Assembly: GCA_937139365.1 (NCBI GenBank)
Contig: CAKZPT010000050.1
Location: 1 to 43,662 of the forward strand
DNA: 43,662 nucleotides
Direction: 5' to 3'
From: an uncultured bacterium
GTDB taxonomy: Bacteria > Verrucomicrobiota > Kiritimatiellia > PWTM01
The notes under the pieces are model-generated. The model had not been told where the DNA came from and searched no databases. It saw only the letters and a program-made list of their open reading frames with translations. Both the position numbers and the translations under genes were made by a program. Each line of letters opens with the position of its first letter. Positions within the stretch are counted from its first letter, which is position 1. This document shows, piece by piece, positions 24,345 to 32,707 of this stretch.

Positions 24345-25213
24345 ACCACCTCCTTCGCCCCCCGCGCCCAGCGGGCCCACGAGCCGCTGGGGAGGGCCGC
24401 GACGCCGGGCCGCCCAGTAAGAAGCATTTCGCCGCATTCGATGCGGCCCCGCATGTCGGGCCAACCGAACGCCAACAGGTTGGCCAGCACTTGTGGCGAA
24501 AAGCCTGGCGTGTGCGAGGTCAACAGCACCAGCATCGGCGTGTCGGACATGACGGCCCGGCAGAGGTCGAGGGTCGTCACGATCTCCTGCTCGATCTTGT
24601 ACACCTCGCCCGACGGACCGCGCCCGAACGTCGGCGGATCGAGGACGACGGCGTCATACCGCCGTCCGCGCCGAAGTTCGCGGCGGAGAAACTTGTGCAC
24701 ATCCTCCGCGATCCACCGCACCGGCGCGGTCTCCAGCCCATTCAGCGCCGCGTTCTCCCGCGCCCACTCGACCATCCCTTTCGACGCGTCCACATGGCAC
24801 GCCGAGGCCCCCGCGCGCAGGGCGGCCAGCGTCGCGCCCCCTGAATACGCAAAGAGGTTGAGCACTGCCGGAGGACGGCCCAGCCGGCGCGCCGCCTCCG
24901 CAACGCGTTCCCCCAGCCACCCCCACTGCTCCCGCTGCTCCGGGAACACGCCGAGGTGACCGAAGTCCGTCGCCGCAAGGCGGAATCGAAGTCCGCCCAT
25001 CTCGATCACCCACGACTCGGGCAGCGCATCGCGCCGGTGCCATCGCTGCCCGCCATCGCGGTCGAACGATGCGTGCGCCCCCTGCCAGCGGGACGGCGGC
25101 AGCGACGGTCGCCAGACCGCTTGAGCGGCCGGGCGTGCGAGGACACAGGGACCGAACCGCTCCAGTTTGCGTCCCCCGCCGCTGTCGAGTAGCTCGTAGT
25201 CGTTCCCCGGCAT
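24341..25213 (-). CDS. RlmI-like class I SAM-dependent methyltransferase
   Basis: 290 residues. The SAM-binding domain has VLNLFAYSGGATLAALRAGA (motif I, with the 'NLFaYtG' form typical of RlmI/RlmK/Trm5-like RNA methyltransferases) and HVDASKGMVEWARENAALNG (motif II). The catalytic region is YDAVVLDPPTFGRGPSGEV. An N-terminal strand-rich part replaces the PUA domain of true RlmI. It probably modifies a base of rRNA; the target is not known. The ATG at 25213 fits the start of conserved text. The stop overlaps the GTG of the PAP2 gene by four bases. Confidence 0.87.
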   Translation of the reverse strand: MPGNDYELLDSGGGRKLERFGPCVLARPAAQAVWRPSLPPSRWQGAHASFDRDGGQRWHRRDALPESWVIEMGGLRFRLAATDFGHLGVFPEQREQWGWLGERVAEAARRLGRPPAVLNLFAYSGGATLAALRAGASACHVDASKGMVEWARENAALNGLETAPVRWIAEDVHKFLRRELRRGRRYDAVVLDPPTFGRGPSGEVYKIEQEIVTTLDLCRAVMSDTPMLVLLTSHTPGFSPQVLANLLAFGWPDMRGRIECGEMLLTGRPGVAALPSGSWARWARGAKEVV

Positions 25214-25273
25214 GCGCGCGAGTATAGGCGGATGCGCGCGACGGCGAAAAGCCGCCAAGGCAGCGCGGGCAGG

Positions 25274-25302
25274 TTGCGTTGGGGGGGGCGCCCGCAGATA
25301 AT
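25274..25302 (+). promoter_or_regulatory. Sigma-70-type promoter of tRNA-His
   Basis: TTGCGT (25274-25279), a 17-base spacer and GATAAT (25297-25302). The predicted start near 25309 is about six bases before the tRNA. Confidence 0.6.
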
Positions 25303-25314
25303 GAAGGGCCGACG

Positions 25315-25390
25315 GTGGATGTAGCTCAGCTGGCAGAGCGCCAGGTTGTGGCCCTGGGTGTCGCGGGTTCGAATCCCGTCATCCACCCCA
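25315..25390 (+). tRNA. tRNA-His (anticodon GTG)
   Basis: The acceptor GTGGATG pairs fully with CATCCAC. The anticodon stem CCAGG/CCTGG holds loop TTGTGGC, giving anticodon GTG. A G is encoded just before position 1 (25314), the extra G-1 specific to tRNA-His. The discriminator is C, and CCA is encoded (25388-25390). Confidence 0.96.
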
Positions 25391-25435
25391 GACCGGCCGT
25401 TGGCTTTGCCCGCCGGTTAACGCGGGGAGACCACA

Positions 25436-25858
25436 ATGAACGCCGACTGCGTGTTTTGCCGCATCGTCGCCCGCTCGCTGCCGGCGACCGTCGTCCACGA
25501 GGACGACGAGACGATGGCCTTCATGGACATCCATCCGATTGTCAAGGGACATGTGCTGGTGATCCCCAAGGCCCACCACGACCCAATCACGGACGTGCCT
25601 CCCCCATTGTTGCACCGCGTGTTCGGCGTCGTTCAGCGTGTAGCCGCCGCTCAGTTGCGCGGGTTGCAGGCCGACGGCGTGAACGTCTTTCAGGCCAACG
25701 GCGCCGCGGCGGGACAAGTGGTGCCCCACGTCCACGTCCACGTGATCCCGAGGTTCGACGGAGATGGCCACCGCTGGAACTGGACGACTGTGGCCTACGC
25801 TAGCGCCGAAGAGTCGGCCGCCGTGGCCGCCCGAATTCGGGACGCATTGGAAAGATGA
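25436..25858 (+). CDS. HIT family nucleotide hydrolase/transferase
   Basis: 140 residues, the usual length for a bacterial HIT (HinT-like) protein. CVFCRIV at the start is the HinT-type N-terminal motif with cysteines that may bind zinc. DIHPIVKGHVLVIPKAHH is well conserved. The histidine triad is VVPHVHVHVIPR near residue 100. Members hydrolyse AMP-linked phosphoramidates and related adducts in the cytoplasm. GGGGAG stands before the ATG. It begins 45 bases after tRNA-His and is probably co-transcribed with the two small PVC genes downstream. Confidence 0.93.
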   Translation: MNADCVFCRIVARSLPATVVHEDDETMAFMDIHPIVKGHVLVIPKAHHDPITDVPPPLLHRVFGVVQRVAAAQLRGLQADGVNVFQANGAAAGQVVPHVHVHVIPRFDGDGHRWNWTTVAYASAEESAAVAARIRDALER

Positions 25859-25913
25859 TGGATGCCGCCGCACAAGTTGCAGCGGCGGCAATCGGACGGT
25901 ACGCTTCGGCATC

Positions 25914-26351
25914 ATGCAGGGAATGGATTTTGTCGACGCAGTGACCCGGATCCGCCGACGGGACCCGAGGTTCACGCCGACGGCCTACGCCTTTCTTCGG
26001 GAGGCACTGGACCACACCGTCGAAACTCGGCGGGCCGGCGCCGTCGGCGCACGACGGCACGTTAGCGGCCGAGAGCTGTGCGAGGGGTTTCGCGAACTGG
26101 CCCTGCAACGCTTTGGTCCGATGGCCGCCACCGTCGTGGAGGCGTGGGGGATCCGAAGCACCGAGGACATCGGCGCGATGGTATATCACCTCATCGCAGA
26201 AGAAATCTTGCGGGCCTCTCCGGAAGACCGGCCGGAGGACTTCGTCGGCGTGTTTGATTTCGATAGTGCGTTTCGGTTCCCGTTTCTGCCTCAAAACCTC
26301 GGACGAAGGTCTGCCCGCGCTGCGCGGCGGCGAAAGGAATCGGCCCAGTGA
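25914..26351 (+). CDS. Minf_1886-type conserved protein of the PVC group
   Basis: 145 residues. MDFVDAVTRIRRRDPRF, YAFLREALDHTVE, GRELCEGFRELALQRFGPMA and AWGIRSTEDIGAMVYHLIA match what I know of the Minf_1886 family, a short all-helical protein found mainly in Verrucomicrobia, Planctomycetes and relatives, with no assigned function. The tail (EDFVGVFDFDSAF) is acidic and ends in a basic stretch. The start is either 25914 or the ATG at 25923 that yields MDF; no good Shine-Dalgarno decides. Its stop overlaps the GTG of the DUF1844 gene (GTGA at 26348-26351), so the two are probably made together. Confidence 0.8.
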   Translation: MQGMDFVDAVTRIRRRDPRFTPTAYAFLREALDHTVETRRAGAVGARRHVSGRELCEGFRELALQRFGPMAATVVEAWGIRSTEDIGAMVYHLIAEEILRASPEDRPEDFVGVFDFDSAFRFPFLPQNLGRRSARAARRRKESAQ

Positions 26352-26776
26352 GCGATACTCCGCCCCTGCCCGACACCGGCACGATGTTCGAAGAGCTCAT
26401 CGCCTTCCTCGCGACCAACGCCATGGCGTTCCTCGGCGCGTTTCACGACGAATCGACGGAGCGCATTCAGGTGGACCTCGAAGGCGCCCGTCACATGATC
26501 GATCTGCTGGTGGCGCTGGAGGAAAAGACCCGTGGCAACCGGACGCCGGCCGAGGATGCCCGGATGGCGGAGACGCTTTCCGGCGTCCAGATGGCGTTCG
26601 TCCGGATTGCCGAGGCGGTACAACGCGGCCAGCCCCACGAGGCAACGCCGCCACCGCCCGCCGCACCCGCGAGACCGGAGGAGCGTCCGCCAGCAAGAGA
26701 CAAGGTCGGAGCGCCGGACAAGCCGCGGGACGATAGTGAGCCGCCGCCGCCACGGTTCCACAAGACCTACGGATGA
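26348..26776 (+). CDS. DUF1844 domain protein
   Basis: 142 residues. The core FLATNAMAFLGAFHDES followed by QVDLEGARHMIDLLVALEEKT and RTPAEDARMAETLSGVQMAF fits DUF1844, a short helical domain widespread in PVC and Acidobacteria and of unknown function. The first strongly hydrophobic helix may associate with membrane or partner protein. The C-terminal 45 residues are Pro/Ala/Asp/Arg-rich and probably disordered. Start is the GTG overlapping the Minf_1886 stop. It ends the small operon that begins with the HIT gene. Confidence 0.8.
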   Translation: MSDTPPLPDTGTMFEELIAFLATNAMAFLGAFHDESTERIQVDLEGARHMIDLLVALEEKTRGNRTPAEDARMAETLSGVQMAFVRIAEAVQRGQPHEATPPPPAAPARPEERPPARDKVGAPDKPRDDSEPPPPRFHKTYG

Positions 26777-27176
26777 CGACGTCCGCCCCCAGCGGAATTA
26801 CATACCTGTCCGCGAACCGTTCGGCTTAGTGACGGCCTTGGTCTCTGCCAATCCCAGAAAATCGCGATGGCCGGGGCCTTCAACATCTGATCGCATCCCC
26901 TTGACGATTCCGCCGATCCTGTCTGGTCTCCACACAGGAATTCCGCTCCGCCTGTCAATAATCGTTTTGGGGACAGGCACAGTTTATAATTCTTTGACCC
27001 GCATAGATTGGAATCAGGCTTAAAATTTTATATCGGCGGACTCTGGCAGAGTCTCCTACGGGATGTCAAGTTATCGGAAGGCTTGACATCCGTAGGTAGA
27101 CAGCGCCTGCACAGGCGCCTTCCACTCCTGCCATTTTTCTGCGGGACGTCGGGGCCGCCAGAATAGACGATGCTGT
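26777..27176. repeat. Hairpin-rich, AT-richer spacer between convergent genes, REP-like
   Basis: This 400-base spacer has no gene. It is visibly more AT-rich than its surroundings from about 26960 to 27035. Three inverted repeats lie in a row: GACTCT/AGAGTC (27039-27044 and 27048-27053); CTACGGGATGTCAAG/CTTGACATCCGTAG (27056-27070 and 27082-27095, one bulged base); and GCGCCTG/CAGGCGC (27103-27109 and 27112-27118). Upstream, a GGGGACAGGCACAG stretch near 26974 resembles sequence often seen at ends of REP-associated tyrosine transposase elements; that comparison is from memory. It may be a decayed REP/MITE cluster acting as bidirectional terminator. Confidence 0.55.
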
Positions 27177-27551
27177 CTATCCGGCCTTGCGGGCCGACGG
27201 TTTCTCGAAAAACCGGCGGACCGCGTCGAGGATTTCCTCAGGATACAGAGGTTTGTGAAACAGCTTCCGCACGTTCGGAAACTGCTTCATTTCCTCCTCG
27301 CCGAAATCCGGATCGGAGGTGACGACGATCACCGGAGTTCGGATGCCTTCGCTCTCCATGATCATCAGCAACTCGGGCCCGTTGACTCCAGGCATGTGAA
27401 GATCCAGCACGACCCCCTTGCATTTCGGGTTCTTCACATGCTCGTAGGCGGCCCCCCCCTCGTGGCAGACACGGACCTCGTACCCCTCCGCGCGCAGCAG
27501 TTCGGCGATGAGGGTGGTCAGGGTCGCGTCGTCATCGACGACAAGGATCAT
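27177..27551 (-). CDS. Stand-alone response regulator receiver protein
   Basis: 124 residues containing a single receiver domain and no output domain. The acidic pocket is VVDDD near the N-terminus, the phospho-acceptor Asp is in VVLDLHMPG (about residue 50), the conserved Ser/Thr is in VVTSD, and the Lys is in FHKPL near residue 100. Such CheY-like proteins pass a phosphoryl signal to another protein. It has no kinase neighbour here. It starts nine bases after the stop of the small basic protein upstream on the same strand, so the two are probably co-transcribed. Confidence 0.92.
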   Translation of the reverse strand: MILVVDDDATLTTLIAELLRAEGYEVRVCHEGGAAYEHVKNPKCKGVVLDLHMPGVNGPELLMIMESEGIRTPVIVVTSDPDFGEEEMKQFPNVRKLFHKPLYPEEILDAVRRFFEKPSARKAG

Positions 27552-27560
27552 GAAACACGC

Positions 27561-27827
27561 TCAAGCCGGAGACTTCGCAGGGGGCTCCTGAGGTGGAGCC
27601 GCCTCCGAAGCCGGCACATCGGCCGCCGCGGGCGCCGGTTCGGCGGCGGGCGCGCCGGGGGTCGGGCTTCCGGGCGCAGAGGGTTCCGCCGCCTGTGAGG
27701 CTGTCGCTCCCCGCGCCGATGACCGGGCGGGCTTTGCCGTGGCCTCCACGCGCCGCCGCCCCTTGAGGCGCTTCCAATAACGTTTACGGGCCTTGCGTTT
27801 GACGCGAGGTCGAAGTTGCTGTCCCAT
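27561..27827 (-). CDS. Small basic protein with Ala/Pro-rich tail
   Basis: 88 residues. The first 25 (MGQQLRPRVKRKARKRYW onward) are extremely basic and probably bind nucleic acid; similar short MGxxxRxRVKRKRR-type proteins are, from memory, common in PVC bacteria without known function. The remainder is a low-complexity Ala/Pro/Ser/Glu tail, likely disordered. The ATG at 27827 is chosen because the basic block begins there; an upstream extension would be random Arg/Cys-rich text. It is nine bases upstream of the receiver gene. Confidence 0.65.
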   Translation of the reverse strand: MGQQLRPRVKRKARKRYWKRLKGRRRVEATAKPARSSARGATASQAAEPSAPGSPTPGAPAAEPAPAAADVPASEAAPPQEPPAKSPA

Positions 27828-27974
27828 GGTGTCCATGCTGCGGCAAGTGGAGCGGCAGGTCAAGCGGATCGACCTTCCCGGCCATCGCGCCGTGCCCGGC
27901 CCCTGCCACCTTGCACGCATGCCGCAGGCCCCGCGGTTGCGTCGCACATGACCCAACCAGGCAACGAGCAGACA

Positions 27975-28003
27975 TTGTCGCTGGCAGAAGGCTCGAGCAT
28001 AAT
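27975..28003 (+). promoter_or_regulatory. Sigma-70-type promoter of the GH172 gene
   Basis: TTGTCG (27975-27980), a 17-base spacer and CATAAT (27998-28003). The predicted start near 28010 leaves a leader of about 20 bases containing AGGAGG, four bases before the ATG at 28031. Confidence 0.6.
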
Positions 28004-28030
28004 GGAGGCGGAGACTTGACAGGAGGCGTC

Positions 28031-30064
28031 ATGAGCCGGCTGGCACGCACCTTCGCCGTTGCGGTGGTCATCAGCAGCACGGCCGCGGTTACGTCCGAAT
28101 CCCTCGAGTACCCTGACCTCGTCCGCCGCCTATGGGATCTGGATCACGTCGCCATCTTGCCCCCGGCGGGCGAACGGTGCGCCCAGTGGTCGAGTTGGGA
28201 TCGGGCCAGCCGATACGACGCCGGCGCGGATCGGTACATCGACTGGAACGCCAACGGCGACGGCACCGGCTTCCTCCGCCAGGAAAACGGGCGGCTGGTC
28301 CTAGCTGAAATGTCCGGCCCTGGTTGCATCTGGCGCATCTGGTCGGCTCAACCGCAAAGCGGGGCCGTCCGTCTGATTCTCGACGGCAAGGTGGTGGTGG
28401 ACATGCCGTTCACCAACTTTTTCACCGGCCAGCATGCCCCCTTCGATTTCCCGAATCTCGCCTACACGGCGGCTCGCGGGTACAACCTCTACCTGCCTAT
28501 TCCCTACCGCCGCTCCTGCGTGGTGCTGGCCGAAACCAACTGGGGCCGGTTCTACCACTTCACCTACACCACCTTCGCCCCAGGCACCGAGGTGCCCACC
28601 TTCGAGGCCCCGCTTCCGGCCGTATGGCGCGACGCGCTCCGAGACGCGGATCGTCGGCTGGGGACAGCGCTCGAGGCCGTCCCCCCACCTCCACCCGAAG
28701 CGATCCATGGCGAAACGGCCGATCTGGCCCTGCCTGGTCGGGCTCTGCGCCTGGCCCACATCCGCACCGCCCGACGCATCGTCCATTTCGAAATGACGAT
28801 CGCCGCCCGCGACCGGGAGGATCAGATCGCCGCGCACCGCGAACTGGTGCTCCGCATGCGATGGGACGGCGAGACGCAGCCGGCCGTGGAGTGTCCAGTA
28901 GGGGACTTCTTCGGAAGCGCGCCCGGCATCAACCCATTTCGCACCTGGCCCACCGCGATGGAAAACGAACGGCTGGTCTCAAGGTGGCCGATGCCGTTTG
29001 CGTCGGAGGCCATCATCGAGGTCGCCAACGAAGGCGGCGAACCTCGGCCGGTGCGGATGCGGCTGGCCCATGTAGCCGAGACCCGCGCGCCGGACATCTT
29101 CGGGCGTTTTCACGCGCGGTGGCATCGCGGGCTGGGCCCGGTACGGCCGGACCGGCATCCGGACTGGCCGTTCCTCATCGTCGGAGGCCGCGGCCGGTTC
29201 TGCGGCCTGATGCTCCATGTCTGGAACCCCATCGGCGGTCGGTACGAGCCCGCGAAGCCCGGCCATTGGTGGTGGGGGGAGGGCGATGAAAAGTTTTTCG
29301 TGGACGGGGAACCGTTCCCCTCCACCTTTGGGACGGGCACAGAGGACTACTTCGGCTATGCGTGGGGCTGTCCCGAAAAGTTTCAGCGCCCGTTCCATGC
29401 CCAGACGATGTCGGAAGACAACGCCGGCCATCAATCGTTGGTGCGATGGCACGTGGCGGACAACGTCCCTTTCCAGAGCCGGTTTGAGGGATGCCTGGAG
29501 AAATACTTCCCCGACGAGCGGCCGACCCTCTACACCGCCGCGGTTTTCTGGTACATGGCTCCCGGCGGCCGCCACGGCATCGGGCTGCCCCCCGTCCACG
29601 AACGGCATGGGTGGGTCCGTCCACCGCCCGAGGCCGGGGGGTTCCGTCTGGCCGCCATCCCGCCCGGGAGCGTCCGAACGCAGAACATGTCCCAGTTCAC
29701 CAGCGGATCCTGGGATCAAAACGACCAGCTCTGGTGGACCGGCGGCCGCCCCGGCGATCGCATTGAACTCTTCATCCGTCCCCCCAAAGCCGGCCGACAC
29801 CGACTTCGGCTCATCCTGACGCGCGCGCGCGACTATGGAATCGTCCGTTTTGATTTAGACGACCGACCGTGTGGCGAGCCCGTGGACCTCTACCACCCAA
29901 CGGTCGCCCCCCTGGGACCGGTGGATCTCGGGACTCACGAGTTTTCCGCAGAAGATCACCGGCTTGGCGTCACGATCGTCGGGGCGAACCCGGCCGCCAT
30001 GCCGGCCTACATGTTTGGACTGGACCAGGTGCTGTTCGAGCCAGCCGAGCCGGAGGCCCGCTGA
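28031..30064 (+). CDS. Secreted GH172 (DUF2961) glycoside hydrolase
   Basis: 677 residues. A signal peptide (LARTFAVAVVISSTAAVTS) leads into a DUF2961 domain, now classed as GH172, whose known members act on fructofuranosides and arabinofuranosides. Family features include SSWDRASRYDAG near the start, GPGCIWRIWSAQP, and VGDFFGSAPGIN in the middle. The acidic motif DGEPFPSTFGTGTEDYFGYA (about 425-445) is the catalytic region. The C-terminal part (RDYGIVRFDLDDRPCG) is a beta-sandwich-like accessory region. AGGAGG four bases before ATG fixes the start. It is the only extracellular carbohydrate-active gene here that is intact. A Gfo/Idh pseudogene follows 66 bases downstream. The exact substrate is unknown. 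Confidence 0.9.
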   Translation: MSRLARTFAVAVVISSTAAVTSESLEYPDLVRRLWDLDHVAILPPAGERCAQWSSWDRASRYDAGADRYIDWNANGDGTGFLRQENGRLVLAEMSGPGCIWRIWSAQPQSGAVRLILDGKVVVDMPFTNFFTGQHAPFDFPNLAYTAARGYNLYLPIPYRRSCVVLAETNWGRFYHFTYTTFAPGTEVPTFEAPLPAVWRDALRDADRRLGTALEAVPPPPPEAIHGETADLALPGRALRLAHIRTARRIVHFEMTIAARDREDQIAAHRELVLRMRWDGETQPAVECPVGDFFGSAPGINPFRTWPTAMENERLVSRWPMPFASEAIIEVANEGGEPRPVRMRLAHVAETRAPDIFGRFHARWHRGLGPVRPDRHPDWPFLIVGGRGRFCGLMLHVWNPIGGRYEPAKPGHWWWGEGDEKFFVDGEPFPSTFGTGTEDYFGYAWGCPEKFQRPFHAQTMSEDNAGHQSLVRWHVADNVPFQSRFEGCLEKYFPDERPTLYTAAVFWYMAPGGRHGIGLPPVHERHGWVRPPPEAGGFRLAAIPPGSVRTQNMSQFTSGSWDQNDQLWWTGGRPGDRIELFIRPPKAGRHRLRLILTRARDYGIVRFDLDDRPCGEPVDLYHPTVAPLGPVDLGTHEFSAEDHRLGVTIVGANPAAMPAYMFGLDQVLFEPAEPEAR

Positions 30065-30130
30065 AGCCAGCGACCATGGCCAGAGGAAAGGAAGAGTACA
30101 CGGCTGAAGACAGGCCAAAGGAGGTGCGAG

Positions 30131-31484
30131 ATGAAAGCGCGGCCGACGATGCGGCGGCGGTCCGTTCTGGGCCGCGGTCTGGGCCTAGGAGGAATGCTGA
30201 GGGGAACGTCGCGCGCCTAGGCTGGCGCTAACAACCGCGTGCGGGTGGCGGCGGCATCCACGGCATGGGCCAAAGCCACATCAAGGAATACTCGGCCCTA
30301 CCGGACGTTGAGGTGGCCGCCCTCTGTGACATAGACGAAAACCTGTTCCCCGAGGTCATCGAGAAGCACTTCACGAAGAGGAATCTCCGGCCGCCCAAAA
30401 CCTACACGAACCTCCGGAAACTCTACGAGGACAAGGACATCGACGCCGTCTCGATCGTGACTCCGAACCACTGGCACGCGTTGGCAGCGATCTAGGCCAT
30501 CCGGGCGCGTAAGCACGTCAGCGTCGAAAAACCCTGCGGCCACAACGTGTACGAGGGCCGCAGACTCGTCGAGGCGGCGCGGAAATACCGCGTCATTGTG
30601 CAGGATGGCGCCGAGCAACGAAGCAACCCCTGCGCCCAGACGATGGCGAAATTCCTGCGCGAGGGCGGCCTCGGCGAGGTCTACATGGCCAAGGGGCTCT
30701 GCTACAAGTGGCGCGAGCCGATCGGCCGGTTTCCGGACGAGCCGGTGTCGCCGGGCGTCCACTACGACCTGTGGCTGGGACCGGCCCCACCACGGCCGTC
30801 CAACCGGAACCGGTTTCACTACAACTGGCACTGGGACTACGGCAACGGCGACATCGGCAACCAAGGCGTCCACGAGATGGACATCGCCCGCTGGGGCCTC
30901 GGCGTCACGCTGCCCACGCGCGTTCATGCCGCCGGCGCGCACGTCATGTTCGACGACGCGCAGGAGACGCCCAACGTGATGATGGCGATCTTCGAATTTC
31001 CCAACCCCGACGGCGGCGGCGACCGGAAAAAATCCTTCAGTTCGAGGTCCGCGGATGGATCACCAACGCCGAGGACTCCATATGGATGAAGCCGGCGCCG
31101 ACCGGCGGCTACATGGCCACCAGCACCTCCAACGTCATTGGCAACCTCTTCTACGGCTCGAAGGGCTACATGGCCAAGACCGTCCGCGAGTGGCGCACCT
31201 TCCTGGGGCAGGATCGTGAGCCCGGCCCGACCGGATCCGGCATCGGCAACCATTACGAGGTCTTCGTAGACGCTATTCGCAACGGCGACCCCGCGACCTT
31301 CAACCGCAGCATCGAGGAAAGCTTTTGCACCTGCGCCCTCGTCCACCTCGCGAACATTTCGTACCGTCTCGGCCGAAGCCTGACGTTTGATCCCGCCACG
31401 CTCACATTCCCGGGAGACGCCGAGGCCAACGCGATGCTGACCCGCGAGTACCGCCCACCGTTCGTGGTGCCGGACAAGGTCTGA
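30131..31484 (+). pseudogene. Gfo/Idh/MocA family oxidoreductase, multiply disrupted
   Basis: The ATG at 30131 follows AAGGAGGTG and begins a Tat-like leader (MRRRSVLGRGLGLGG). Lesions in order: TAG at 30218-30220; a frameshift near 30250, after which HGMGQSHIKEYSALPDVEV is the NAD-binding half; TAG at 30493-30495 inside HWHALAAI, where this family has Trp; and a frameshift at a six-A run (31027-31032), after which EVRGWITNAEDSIWM continues to the true stop at 31484. The family's EKPCGHN catalytic-lysine motif and the NQGVHEMDIARWGLG motif survive. It was a secreted oxidoreductase probably paired with the GH172 enzyme in sugar catabolism. Confidence 0.9.
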
Positions 31485-31572
31485 TCGCGGCAGCCATCCC
31501 ACGGTTCATTGCGAACGCCCTCCGCCGCAGGCACCCGTGCTCTGCGCGGCCAGCCATGCGGGGCCCAGCGCG

Positions 31573-31610
31573 CCAAAGCAAACGGGCGCCTCCCGCCAGG
31601 GAAGCGCCCG
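31573..31610 (-). terminator. Rho-independent-type terminator of the RRM gene
   Basis: On the minus strand CGGGCGC and GCGCCCG (31583-31589 and 31604-31610) close a long GC stem with inner pairing, followed by TTTGCTTT. It lies 21 bases beyond the RRM stop codon. Confidence 0.65.
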
Positions 31611-31630
31611 CCTAGAAGACACCAGTCTGA

Positions 31631-31927
31631 TCAGAACCGGCGGCCGCGACCGCCGCCAAAGTCGCCCCGGGGGCGCTCCTCGCGCGGGCGGGCCTCATTG
31701 ACCGTCAGGGGCCGGCCGGCCAGCCGATACCCGTGGCAGTCCGCGATCGCCTTCGTCGCCTCGTCCTGCGAGGCCATCTGAACGAAGCCGAAGCCGCGCG
31801 AGCGGCCGCTGAACTTGTCCAACACGATCTCGCAGCTCACCACCTGACCGGACTTCTGGAAGAGTTCCCGAAGATCGTCCTCGGTCGTGTCGAAGGACAA
31901 ATTCCCCACGAACAGTTTGGTGGCCAT
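31631..31927 (-). CDS. RRM-domain RNA-binding protein
   Basis: 98 residues. A single RRM fold fills residues 1-80: RNP2 is KLFVGNLSF and RNP1 is SRGFGFVQM. The C-terminal tail is Arg/Gly-rich (RPRGDFGGGRGRRF), as in bacterial and cyanobacterial cold-inducible RRM proteins. It probably binds single-stranded RNA as a chaperone. AGGAGA eight bases before ATG supports the start. The upstream leader contains a perfect CCTGAAC/GTTCAGG palindrome (31969-31983) that may be an operator or a leader hairpin. Confidence 0.94.
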   Translation of the reverse strand: MATKLFVGNLSFDTTEDDLRELFQKSGQVVSCEIVLDKFSGRSRGFGFVQMASQDEATKAIADCHGYRLAGRPLTVNEARPREERPRGDFGGGRGRRF

Positions 31928-32707
31928 GTGTTTCTTTCTCCTCTGCGCGGCAGGCCTCAGCGGCTGTTCCTGAACCGTTCAGGTTTCGGACTGTCACCGA
32001 GGCACGAACACCGGCCGGGTGGGCAATCTACCAACCGAACTGTGCGACTGACCGGCTGCAGACGCGCACACTCTACCACAGCCCGGGGCGGATGCAACCA
32101 AGCCGGTTACGCTGTTCGGGCAGACCGGGAGTTACGAGGTACCGCAAGGGGACTCGTAACCGTTTCCCGCCGATCCATGCGTGGGTTTCTTTGGAAACTC
32201 TCGTGTCCTCGCCGCAGAACGGAAATTTCGTGAAGTCTCGACCACGCCCCCGGAGCGAAGCCCGATGGCACACGGTCATCCGGCGTGAACCCCAGCTTTC
32301 ATGATTCGGCCATCCGGCGGTGGTCGACACCTCCAGTTGCCTCCCACTGTCGAGCACGTGGTGGAACGCCGAATCGCACACACCGTGCGGCGCCACATTC
32401 CCATCATTTACTTTGCACCGGCGGAACGCGGTAGGGCCTCGGCTGACCGAAGGCTCGGCGTAGCCCGGATGGCGAAGCCGAGCCCAGGGCCTCGTCGTAG
32501 TCTGAAGGATGAACCTGAGGTGAGCCCTCCTCCGGCTCGAGCAAGCTCACGCCCTGCAGCGGGCCACCTCACAGGATGGGACAGTGTCGCAGGCCAGGGT
32601 GGGGCTCACTCCGCGACGGCTTCGCAGCCGAGGTCGGCGCGGCTGCGGATATCCTCCCCCGATGAGCGTTCGGCTCCCCCGTGCAATCGCCCTGTGCCGC
32701 GATCCCT
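31928..32707. other. Gene-free region with inverted repeats and REP-like sequence
   Basis: About 780 bases without a believable gene. It holds the CCTGAAC/GTTCAGG palindrome near the RRM gene, a perfect eight-base inverted repeat GTTACGAG/CTCGTAAC at 32131-32138 and 32153-32160 with a 14-base loop, and a segment around 32431-32497. In that segment GGCTCGG/CCGAGCC flank GTAGCCCGGATGGCGAAG, which resembles REP elements of other bacteria. The octamer GGGCCTCG occurs on both sides of that segment. The remainder looks featureless. Confidence 0.5.
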
